A stretch of DNA of 64,000 nucleotides. Origin: Pseudoglutamicibacter cumminsii (GTDB lineage: Bacteria; Actinomycetota; Actinomycetes; Actinomycetales; Micrococcaceae). Location: contig NZ_JAFBCO010000001.1 in NCBI RefSeq assembly GCF_016907775.1, positions 496,001 through 560,000 of the forward strand. The letters are read 5' to 3'. A program made the translations under genes and the position numbers. This document shows positions 23,276-30,521 of this stretch, in pieces; the first letter of the stretch is position 1; each line of letters starts with the position of its first letter. The notes beneath the pieces are model-generated. The model had not been told where the DNA came from. It did no database searches and saw only the letters and a program-made list of their open reading frames with translations.

Positions 23276-23503
23276 TCAGGCGGTACCCGTCTGACGGTTC
23301 TGCTGAACGTTCTGCGTCATGGCCTGACCAAGGTAGTGCCGCACCGCAGACTCCGGGACACGGTAAGAGCGACCAAACTGAACCGCAGGCAACTCGCCAG
23401 AATGAACCAGGCGATACACGGTCATCTTAGATACACGCATTACGTCCGCGACCTCTGCGACGGTCATGAAACGCGCATCAGAGAAGTTGCTGGGTTCATT
23501 CAT
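23276..23503 (-). CDS. BldC/excisionase-type helix-turn-helix protein
   Basis: This 75-aa MerR-like single-domain DNA-binding protein has the helix-turn-helix MTVAEVADVMRVSKMTVYRL at residues 13-32, followed by the wing GELPAVQFGRSYRVPESAV. The size and order (proC region, HTH, bS22) match the actinobacterial BldC-like family; BldC itself binds head-to-tail on direct repeats. Targets here are unknown. A prophage excisionase has the same fold, but no phage genes surround it. Confidence 0.82.
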   Translation of the reverse strand: MNEPSNFSDARFMTVAEVADVMRVSKMTVYRLVHSGELPAVQFGRSYRVPESAVRHYLGQAMTQNVQQNRQTGTA

Positions 23504-23720
23504 GAAGTGGACCTCTGCTTCCTAGTGAAGTGACAAAGCCGCGCCCCTGAACAGAAACCGGAACGGAAACACACCATTCCACCTACGCCAGGCCGACTCT
23601 GAATGACAGTTTACGTTGCAGAAGTGCCAAGTGTGAATTCAGGTGCCTGGTGTGTCGAATGAGAATCAGCGCAGAATAAGGGTTTATGCCGCCAGAAGCC
23701 GCTGAGATACAGGGAAAAAC

Positions 23721-24218
23721 CTATTTTCTGCGTCCGAAACGCTGGAAAAACGTCTGCGCCTTCTCCGTCACAGACTCAATCTGCCGGCCCACGTTCTGAA
23801 CGATCCGGTGCGCCGCATCATCCGGAACATCCTCAGCCCGTTCAACCGCTGCCTGTTCAACAGCCGCCTGGCCAGCCTCAATCTGCTCATCCGCAGCCGC
23901 CGCATCGGCGGTCTCGACCCCACCGGAGACCTCGGCCTCCCCAACAGAACCCGCCGCAGCATCGTGAACCTGGGCGACCCACTCCAACGCATCCACCAGC
24001 GCATCCGGCACCAACGAATATAAACGCCGCTGGCCGTCCGCCCGCGTCTCCACAACACCGCCATCGCGCAAGACCTTCAAGTGCTTCGAGACCGTTGGTT
24101 GGCTCGCATCAACTGAAGCCACCAAATCAGACACGCTCAACTCATCTGACGCCGCCAACAACTCCACGAGCTGGCGGCGAGTCGGATCACTCAAAACATG
24201 GAAAATATCCTGCGCCAC
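23721..24218 (-). CDS. ArsR-family transcriptional regulator with long acidic tail
   Basis: This 165-aa protein has an N-terminal winged helix (residues 1-80) with the ArsR pattern AQDIFHVLSDPTRRQLVELL and recognition helix SQPTVSKHLKVLRDGGVV. It is followed by an Ala/Glu-rich helical tail of about 85 residues. No metal-binding ELCVC motif is present, so it is not a classical metal sensor. The GTG at 24218 is chosen because TATGCT lies 6 nt upstream, and the protein then begins MAQDIF as in relatives; an in-frame ATG at 24245 would overlap that promoter. The ligand and targets are unknown. Confidence 0.82.
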   Translation of the reverse strand: MAQDIFHVLSDPTRRQLVELLAASDELSVSDLVASVDASQPTVSKHLKVLRDGGVVETRADGQRRLYSLVPDALVDALEWVAQVHDAAAGSVGEAEVSGGVETADAAAADEQIEAGQAAVEQAAVERAEDVPDDAAHRIVQNVGRQIESVTEKAQTFFQRFGRRK

Positions 24219-24224
24219 ACAACC

Positions 24225-24230
24225 AGCATA
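24225..24230 (-). promoter_or_regulatory. -10 hexamer TATGCT (leaderless start of ArsR gene)
   Basis: TATGCT on the minus strand is followed by 6 nt and then GTG 24218. Confidence 0.5.
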
Positions 24231-24298
24231 TGCCCCAAAAGGCATGAAAAAGGGAGGGCGACACGCACGCCGCGCTCCCAAAGTTGTGAATCAAGGTC

Positions 24299-24332
24299 TA
24301 GTCGAACCAAGGAACTAGTCGAACCAAGGGTC
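24299..24332. repeat. 17-bp tandem duplication at the 3' end of acuC, including its stop codon
   Basis: TAGTCGAACCAAGGAAC (24299-24315) and TAGTCGAACCAAGGGTC (24316-24332) are adjacent copies with two differences. Read on the minus strand, the last codons Pro-Trp-Phe-Asp-stop are repeated out of frame after the stop. Confidence 0.8.
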
Positions 24333-25505
24333 TAGCCCCAAACCGGGGAACGCTTCCTTACGAGTAGCCATGATCGCGCGGTCAACCGGGTCCGCAGGGT
24401 CATAGCCCATCTCCCAGCCGCGCCACCACAGCTCGGCCTCGTCGCCCATCTTCTCCGGAGCATCAACGCCATAACGCTCCGAAATGTAGTCACGGAACTT
24501 CTGCGGCACCGGCGTCTCGACATCCAACGGCTTACCAGCCGCAACCGCAACCAGATGCGTCCATGCCCTCGGAACCGTTCGCGCAATGTCATAACCGCCG
24601 CCACCCGTGGCGAGCCAACGGTTCTCCGTCAGCTCCTGCGCGAGGTAGGCGATCTCGATCGCAGTCTGCCGCTGACCATCAATGCTCAAACGCAAGTTCG
24701 TCAACGGATCCAGCTCATGGCCATCGCACCCATGCTGAGAAACAATCACCTCAGGCTCAAACGCCCGCGCAACAGCTGGAACAATCGCTGTAAACGCGCG
24801 CAACCACCCGTTATCCCGAATGCCCGCAGGCAACGCGACATTCACCGCCGAATTCGGCGCGTTCGGGCCACCCGTCTCATTCGGGAACCCCGTCCCCGGG
24901 AACAACGAACGCCCCGACTCATGCAACGACACCGTCATCACACGCGGATCATCATAGAAAATATCCTGCACACCATCGCCATGGTGAGCATCCACATCGA
25001 TATACATCACCTTCTTCACACCCGAAGAAAGCAAACGCAAAATAGCTGCCGCGGCATCGTTATAAATACAGAACCCGCTCGCGTTACCCGAATGCGCGTG
25101 ATGCATACCTCCACCGAAATTCACCACCGGAACGCCAGCATCACCCAAAACCAGGGCGGCGCCCATCAGCGAAGCCCCATACAAGCGCGCAGCCGCATCA
25201 TGGATATCCGGGAAAATCGGGTTATCTTCCGTACCCAACCCGAAAGCCTCATCCGCGTGCCCCTCACGAGCACGCTTCACCGCCGCAACATACTCCGGCG
25301 TGTGAATCTGAAACAGCTCATCATCCGAGGCCGAATACGACGACGAAAAACGGCCACCCAGCTGCTCCATCACATCCAACTGCTCCAACAAATCAGCAGT
25401 CATCCGCATACGTTCAGGATTCATAGGGTGGTTGTCAGAAAACCGGTACGCACTCATGTGCCGGTCATAAACAACAGTCACCGAAGGGTTGGCTGAAGAC
25501 ATCAC
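24315..25505 (-). CDS. acuC: AcuC-type histone-deacetylase-family protein
   Basis: This protein of about 396 aa has the zinc-dependent deacetylase fold. The active-site elements are HHAHSGNASGFCIYND, DVDAHHGDGVQDIFY (metal-binding Asp/His), SQHGCDGHELDP and TGGGGYD. In Bacillus AcuC removes acetyl groups from acetyl-CoA synthetase, and an acs gene lies elsewhere in this window; polyamine deacetylation is an alternative. GTG 25505 is chosen because TAAGGT lies 7 nt upstream. ATG 25502 or 25511 are alternatives. The 3' end is partly duplicated beyond the stop. It is transcribed divergently from trkH. Confidence 0.87.
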   Translation of the reverse strand: MMSSANPSVTVVYDRHMSAYRFSDNHPMNPERMRMTADLLEQLDVMEQLGGRFSSSYSASDDELFQIHTPEYVAAVKRAREGHADEAFGLGTEDNPIFPDIHDAAARLYGASLMGAALVLGDAGVPVVNFGGGMHHAHSGNASGFCIYNDAAAAILRLLSSGVKKVMYIDVDAHHGDGVQDIFYDDPRVMTVSLHESGRSLFPGTGFPNETGGPNAPNSAVNVALPAGIRDNGWLRAFTAIVPAVARAFEPEVIVSQHGCDGHELDPLTNLRLSIDGQRQTAIEIAYLAQELTENRWLATGGGGYDIARTVPRAWTHLVAVAAGKPLDVETPVPQKFRDYISERYGVDAPEKMGDEAELWWRGWEMGYDPADPVDRAIMATRKEAFPGLGLDPWFD

Positions 25506-25512
25506 ACTCATC

Positions 25513-25518
25513 ACCTTA
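25513..25518 (-). promoter_or_regulatory. -10 hexamer TAAGGT (leaderless start of acuC)
   Basis: TAAGGT on the minus strand ends 7 nt before GTG 25505. Confidence 0.4.
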
Positions 25519-25606
25519 GCTGTCACAGTCCCGAGGTGGTTCAATGGAACCGGTAAGCACGCCTATATGACGCGCGCGAGCGAACCGCACCCCTCAGAAG
25601 GCTTCC

Positions 25607-27031
25607 ATGACACCACGCTACATCCGCAACCCCCAGGACGGGCAACGCAACGTCCTGTTACGCGGCATGCACCAAGCGCGGAACCACACCAACCGACTCA
25701 TCGCAAGCTCCCCCGCACGGCTCACGATCCTCGTGTTCGCCGTCGGCATCGCCTTCTTCACAACCCTACTATCGCTTCCCATCGCGTCACGCACCGGCGA
25801 ACCAACCCCCCTCGCCGACGCGATGTTCACTGCAGTTTCCGCGTTCTGCGTCACCGGCCTCACGACAGTCTCAACCGCCGGACACTGGACCTTCTTCGGC
25901 CAACTCGTCATGATCATCGCCGTCTTCGTGGGCGGCCTCGGCATCATGACGCTCGCCTCAATGCTTTCGCTAGCGGTGTCCCGCAAACTCGGTGTGCGCG
26001 GCAAACTCATGGCACAAAAAGCCATGTCACAAACCGCGTCCTCAAAACTCGGCGAAGTCGGCTCGCTGCTACGCGTTGTCATTACAGCGGCAGTCGCCAT
26101 CCAATTCGTGATCGCCCTGTGCCTCACCATCCGCTTCTGGATTCGCGGCGAGGATTTCTCCCACGGGCTCTGGCACGGCTTCTTCTACGCCGTCTCCGCC
26201 TTCAACAATGCCGGCTTCACCGCCCACATCGACGACCTCGCCAGCTTCAGCCACGACCTGTGGATCCTGTTCCCGCTGATGATCGGCGTGTTCACCGGCG
26301 CGCTCGGCTTCCCTGTCATCTTCGTTCTACTACGCCACCACTTCCACGCTCGCAAGTGGAACCTCCACACCAAGCTCACCGTCACGACCGCACTCATCCT
26401 CGTGGTCGTCGGCTGGGTCATCTGGGGCGGCATCGAATGGAACAACAAAGCCACCATCGGCGACCTCCCCGTCAGCGACAAAATCGTCTATGCCCTCTTC
26501 GCTTCCATCATGACCCGCTCAGGCGGCATGGCGTTGGTCAACCAAACCGACCTCCACCCCGCAACCACGGTCGTGACCGACGCCCTCATGTTCATCGGCG
26601 GCGGCTCCGCATCCACCGCAGGCGGCATCAAACTCACCACATTCGCGATCCTCTTCCTAGCGATCCTCGCCGAAGCCCGCGGTACAGAACACGTCCATGT
26701 GCTCGGCCGCCGCCTCCCCGAAGCCGCACTCCGCATCGCAATCGCCGTGACCGCACTCGCCGCAAGCATCATCACCCTCGGGATCATCCTCATCCTCTTC
26801 GCAAAACCCGATGCACCGCTCGAACACGTCGTGCTCGAAACGATCTCCGCGTTCGCTACCGTAGGACTATCAACCAACCTGTCCGCCGAGCTCCCCGACT
26901 TCGGCAAATACGTCCTCTGCGGACTCATGTTCACCGGACGCCTCGGCACCGTAACCTTCGCGACCGCACTGACTCTGCGGCAACGCCGCCAGCTCTACCA
27001 ACTGCCAGAAGAAAGGCCGATCATTGGCTGA
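25607..27031 (+). CDS. TrkH/KtrB-family potassium uptake membrane subunit
   Basis: This 474-aa potassium channel-like subunit has four M1-P-M2 repeats. Each filter region is visible: SAFCVTGLTT near residue 82, SAFNNAGFTA near 200, SASTAGGIKLTT near 330, and SAFATVGLST near 418. The single conserved glycine per loop is that of KtrB/TrkH. The 8-nt overlap with the RCK gene shows they form one transporter with cytoplasmic gating. Potassium uptake driven by the membrane potential or sodium is inferred from the family. Confidence 0.92.
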   Translation: MTPRYIRNPQDGQRNVLLRGMHQARNHTNRLIASSPARLTILVFAVGIAFFTTLLSLPIASRTGEPTPLADAMFTAVSAFCVTGLTTVSTAGHWTFFGQLVMIIAVFVGGLGIMTLASMLSLAVSRKLGVRGKLMAQKAMSQTASSKLGEVGSLLRVVITAAVAIQFVIALCLTIRFWIRGEDFSHGLWHGFFYAVSAFNNAGFTAHIDDLASFSHDLWILFPLMIGVFTGALGFPVIFVLLRHHFHARKWNLHTKLTVTTALILVVVGWVIWGGIEWNNKATIGDLPVSDKIVYALFASIMTRSGGMALVNQTDLHPATTVVTDALMFIGGGSASTAGGIKLTTFAILFLAILAEARGTEHVHVLGRRLPEAALRIAIAVTALAASIITLGIILILFAKPDAPLEHVVLETISAFATVGLSTNLSAELPDFGKYVLCGLMFTGRLGTVTFATALTLRQRRQLYQLPEERPIIG

Positions 27032-27695
27032 TCAACAAACACCCAAGCACTCCCCCGTGCTCGTGATCGGGCTCGGCCGATTCGGCGCCGCCGTCGCAGA
27101 ACAGCTCGTGAGCATGGGCCGCGAAGTCCTCGCAGTAGAACGCAGCCCCGAACTAGTCCAAAACTTCGCCGACCGCGTGACCCACGCAGTCGCCGCCGAC
27201 GCGACCAACATCGAAGCCCTCCGCCAACTCGGCGCAAGCGACTTCAGCTCCGCCGTGGTCGGCGTCGGAACGTCGATCGAATCCTCCGTGCTCACCACCG
27301 TGAACCTCGTCGACCTCGGCGTGGAACACATCTGGGCCAAAGCCATCACGCCAGCCCACGGGAAAATCCTCTCCCGCATCGGCGCAACCAACGTCATCTA
27401 CCCAGAAGCCGACGCCGGCGTACGCACCGCACACCTCGTGGGCGGCCGCATGGTCGACTTCATCGAATTCGAAGACGACTTCGCGATCGTGAAAATGCAG
27501 CCGCCTAAAGAAACCCAGGGGTTCACGCTCGCGCAGTCACGTGTGCGTGAGAAGTACGGGGTCACCGTGCTCGGCGTGAAATCCCCCGGCGAAGAATTCG
27601 CCTACGCCCAAGCCGACACCCTCATCACGCCACGCGACATGCTCATCGTGTCCGGGCACGTCGACCTCATCGAACGGTTCGCCGGACGACCATAG
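27024..27695 (+). CDS. TrkA/KtrA-family RCK potassium-channel regulator
   Basis: This 223-aa cytoplasmic gating subunit has an N-terminal Rossmann RCK_N domain with VIGLGRFGAAVAEQL (from residue 14) for NAD(H)/ATP binding. An acidic end of strand 2 (AVERSP) and a C-terminal RCK_C ligand domain follow. It is translationally coupled to the membrane subunit by an 8-nt overlap. The single RCK unit fits KtrA rather than the double-length TrkA of enterobacteria. Confidence 0.92.
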   Translation: MADQQTPKHSPVLVIGLGRFGAAVAEQLVSMGREVLAVERSPELVQNFADRVTHAVAADATNIEALRQLGASDFSSAVVGVGTSIESSVLTTVNLVDLGVEHIWAKAITPAHGKILSRIGATNVIYPEADAGVRTAHLVGGRMVDFIEFEDDFAIVKMQPPKETQGFTLAQSRVREKYGVTVLGVKSPGEEFAYAQADTLITPRDMLIVSGHVDLIERFAGRP

Positions 27696-27733
27696 CCGGC
27701 GAGGCTGTACCCGTGAGCCCGTGAGCCTGTGCT

Positions 27734-27784
27734 TCAGCCGACCATCTCGGCGACGCGAGCTCAGCCGGCCATTTCGCCGGCGCG
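27734..27784. repeat. 27-bp-period duplication of the proC 3' end including the stop codon
   Basis: Two 24-bp segments (27734-27757 and 27761-27784), period 27, differ at five positions. The second covers the last codons of proC (Arg-Ala-Gly-Glu-Met-Ala-Gly-stop). The first, beyond the stop, would read Arg-Val-Ala-Glu-Met-Val-Gly-stop in the same frame. Confidence 0.8.
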
Positions 27785-28585
27785 GTCAGCGCACGCCTTC
27801 TGGCCAGCCACAACGGCTTCGCTGAAGCCCTCGGCCGCCATCGTGTTGATCGCGGCCTCCGTGGTGCCGCCCGGTGACGTCACAGCGCGACGCAACTCGG
27901 CGGGCTCGCGCTCGTCCTGAGCCAACATCGCGCCCGCGCCAGCAACGGTTGCGGCCGCAAGCTCGCGCGCGAACTCAGGATCCAAACCCAATTCAGCACC
28001 ACCCTTAGCCATGGCCTCGGCCAAGAAGAACGCGTATGCCGGCCCCGAACCCGAAACCGCCGTCAACGCATCAATCTGCGACTCCGGGATCTCAAAGACC
28101 CGGCCAGCGCCCTCGAAAATCTGGGAAACCGCGCGAACGTGCTCGTCCGTTGCGTTCGTGCCACGCACCAAGCCCACCACGCCAAAACCATACTGAAGCG
28201 GGGTATTCGGCATCGTGCGCACCACCGGCTGGTCAGCGGCCACCGCCGCTTCAAGCTGCTCAACGCTCACCGCAGCCGCAATCGAAACAACCACCGCATC
28301 CGGCTTGAGCTCCGGGGCAAGCTCCGTCAAAACCTCAACCATCATGTGCGGCTTGACGCCCATCAACACAACATCAGCGTCAGAAACCGCCCGCAGATTC
28401 GCGCGCTCATCCTCCTGCTGCGACAACGCCTCAATGCCCTGATTCTTGCTCCACGCCTCAGCGCTCTGAGCGCTCCGGGTCGTAACCACCACCGAATCCT
28501 TCGAAACGCCAGCCTTGAGCGAGCCCTCGAGGATCGCGCCGTTCATGTTTCCAGTTCCGATAAAAGCAATCCGCATATCAGTCAT
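27761..28585 (-). CDS. proC: Pyrroline-5-carboxylate reductase ProC
   Basis: This 274-aa enzyme reduces 1-pyrroline-5-carboxylate to proline with NAD(P)H. The N-terminal nucleotide-binding motif is AFIGTGNMNGAILEG (residues 6-20), and the C-terminal dimer domain has ALTAVSGSGPAYAFF and the ending TSPGGTTEAAI. Length is normal. The start could be residue 4 (MRIAFIG) instead of residue 1. The last nine codons are duplicated just beyond the stop. It lies in the conserved ppx, isomerase, proC, HTH, bS22 order known from Mycobacterium, here interrupted by the acuC and trk genes. Confidence 0.95.
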   Translation of the reverse strand: MTDMRIAFIGTGNMNGAILEGSLKAGVSKDSVVVTTRSAQSAEAWSKNQGIEALSQQEDERANLRAVSDADVVLMGVKPHMMVEVLTELAPELKPDAVVVSIAAAVSVEQLEAAVAADQPVVRTMPNTPLQYGFGVVGLVRGTNATDEHVRAVSQIFEGAGRVFEIPESQIDALTAVSGSGPAYAFFLAEAMAKGGAELGLDPEFARELAAATVAGAGAMLAQDEREPAELRRAVTSPGGTTEAAINTMAAEGFSEAVVAGQKACADRAGEMAG

Positions 28586-28663
28586 GTGCCCAGTGTTTCA
28601 TGAAGGTGCGGGGCCTTTCATGCGGACGCAGAGCCTTAAGTGGGCAAGCATGACGATGCGGGG

Positions 28664-29488
28664 CTAGCTTTGCGGCGTACCTTGCAGGTGGGTGCGCGTA
28701 AAGTCGAGGCATTCAGCCAGGATCCGTTCAACACCATCGGGTTCTTTGCGCCACCGCCGCGTCGAAACCTCAACCGTCGCGGAGCCTTGCCAGCCCGAAT
28801 CCCCAAGGAACTGCAGCGTTTCAGCGACAGGCTGCGTCCCCATCCCCGGCGGAAGATGCTCGTCCTTACCGCTGTCTTTCCCATCGCACACATGCAGGTG
28901 CGTCAACCGAGAACCCAACGCCTTCACCGACGCCAACGAATCGGCTCGGGCGATCGCCGCGTGCGAAAAATCCCACGTCACAAAGTCATAGTCCAACGGC
29001 ACCGGATCATAGTGAGGACGGTACATCTTGCTGTTCATCTGCCCCGCGGCACGCCACGGGTACATGTTCTCGACAGCGATCACCACGCCGTACTCCTCGT
29101 TCGAGCGGCGCACCCCCTCAGCGAAACCCGTCGCATACTTGCCCTGCCAACGGAACGGCGGATGCACCACAATAGTGCGAACCCCCATCTCGTGCGCGAG
29201 CAAAACGGAACGCTGGATCTTCTCCCACGCGCCACCCCACACCTGCTGCGTGAACAACAACGTGGGCGCGTGAATTGCGGCCACCGGAACCTGATACCGC
29301 TGGACCAGAGCATACAGTTCGTCGCCCGTTCGGGTCGTAGCATTACCGGTTACCAAGACCTCGATACCGTCATAGCCCAAATCCCGAGCCAACTGGAACG
29401 CCCGTTCAGGGCCCTTCGGGAACGCGCACGTCGTCGAAAGATAGACGGGGACACCCTCAGAAGCAGACGACGATGGGTCAACAGACAA
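28664..29488 (-). CDS. Sugar phosphate isomerase/epimerase-like TIM-barrel protein
   Basis: This 274-aa xylose-isomerase-like (AP endonuclease 2 superfamily) barrel begins VPVYLSTTCAFPKGPERAFQ. It shows metal-site elements VAVENMYP, YDFVTWDFSHA and LTHLHVCDG. The substrate is unknown; Mycobacterium Rv0498 occupies the same position next to ppx and proC. A TTG start at 29488 with AGGAG 5 nt upstream directly follows the ppx stop, indicating co-translation with ppx. Confidence 0.82.
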   Translation of the reverse strand: MSVDPSSSASEGVPVYLSTTCAFPKGPERAFQLARDLGYDGIEVLVTGNATTRTGDELYALVQRYQVPVAAIHAPTLLFTQQVWGGAWEKIQRSVLLAHEMGVRTIVVHPPFRWQGKYATGFAEGVRRSNEEYGVVIAVENMYPWRAAGQMNSKMYRPHYDPVPLDYDFVTWDFSHAAIARADSLASVKALGSRLTHLHVCDGKDSGKDEHLPPGMGTQPVAETLQFLGDSGWQGSATVEVSTRRWRKEPDGVERILAECLDFTRTHLQGTPQS

Positions 29489-29496
29489 CGTAGCTC

Positions 29497-30513
29497 CTAG
29501 CGTGCCGGCGGAACCAGGTGAAGATTCTCCTTGAGGGCATCAACATCCCCAACACCAGCGTACTCGTCATTGATCACATCGTGATCACGCAACAGCCGAT
29601 CAAAGCGGTGCATTAGAAGGCCCTCGCGCAAAGCCCACGGACAAATGCGGACCTCCTTGACCCCCAGCTTCTCCATGACCATCTCAGCGGCAACCGCCCC
29701 GGCCAGCAACTGAGGGGCACGAATAGGCGACACACCATCCAGCTCAGCCCGCTCATCGAACGACAACGAAACCAACTTCTGAGCCCACTTACGGACGTCC
29801 TTCAACAACAGCGTCCGCACCAAGAACGGGCCGTCAGCCTCTGATGTGGCACCGCTCATGCGCGCCAACGTGCGGAACGTCTTCGACGTCGCGACCACAA
29901 GGTCAGGCTCGACCTGGTTCGCGAACCTGTTCAACGGCTCCTCGATGACACCCACAATGTAGTCACGCAGACGCCCCACCAAAGCCTTCTTCGGCGGATC
30001 ACCCGGCAAGAAATCCTTCGTCAAACGAGCAGCACCCAACGGCATCGACACCGCAAGGTCTGGGAACTCGTTCCGGCCAATCGCGACCTCGAACGAACCG
30101 CCGCCGATATCCAAAACCATAAGGTCACGCACGCCCCAGCCGAACCAGCGGCGGGCAGCGAAGAACGTCATCGCCGACTCTTCTTCGCCTGTGAGCTCCT
30201 GAAGCTTAACCCCAGACAACCGTTCAACCTCGCGAATGATGTCCGGCCCGTTCAGCGCCTCACGCAACGCGGAGGTACAGAACGCGAGCAGATCCTCGGC
30301 CCGGTGACGGCGCGCGAAATCCACGGCCTCATCCACGAAAGACAACAGCGCCTGCCGGCCCTCATCCGTCACCGCACCGCGCGGATCAAGATAGCGAACC
30401 AACGAAAGCTGCTGCTTATACGACGCGAACGCCGTGGGGCGAGCACCCGGGAACGCGTCCACGAGCAACAAATGCACCGTGTTCGAGCCGATATCCAAAA
30501 CACCTAGACGCAC
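29497..30513 (-). CDS. Ppx/GppA-family exopolyphosphatase
   Basis: This 338-aa protein of the actin/Hsp70-like phosphatase superfamily should release phosphate from polyphosphate or pppGpp. The phosphate-binding motifs DIGSNTVHLLL (residues 6-16) and DIGGGSFEVAIG are both intact, as is the late AGAVAAEMVMEKLGV. It lacks the C-terminal HD domain of long enterobacterial Ppx, as is usual in actinobacteria. It follows topA by 8 nt and is probably translated from the same mRNA. Confidence 0.9.
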   Translation of the reverse strand: MRLGVLDIGSNTVHLLLVDAFPGARPTAFASYKQQLSLVRYLDPRGAVTDEGRQALLSFVDEAVDFARRHRAEDLLAFCTSALREALNGPDIIREVERLSGVKLQELTGEEESAMTFFAARRWFGWGVRDLMVLDIGGGSFEVAIGRNEFPDLAVSMPLGAARLTKDFLPGDPPKKALVGRLRDYIVGVIEEPLNRFANQVEPDLVVATSKTFRTLARMSGATSEADGPFLVRTLLLKDVRKWAQKLVSLSFDERAELDGVSPIRAPQLLAGAVAAEMVMEKLGVKEVRICPWALREGLLMHRFDRLLRDHDVINDEYAGVGDVDALKENLHLVPPAR

Positions 30514-30521
30514 GGCGGGGC

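Noticed and set aside
23276-23503. Prophage excisionase and attachment site
   Set aside because: The HTH protein fits the BldC-like family in its conserved place next to bS22. No integrase, phage genes or flanking repeats were found.
25489-27066. Second long frame over trkH on the same strand
   Set aside because: It is a +1 shadow of trkH with Arg/Pro/His-rich composition. The TrkH frame has the selectivity-filter motifs.
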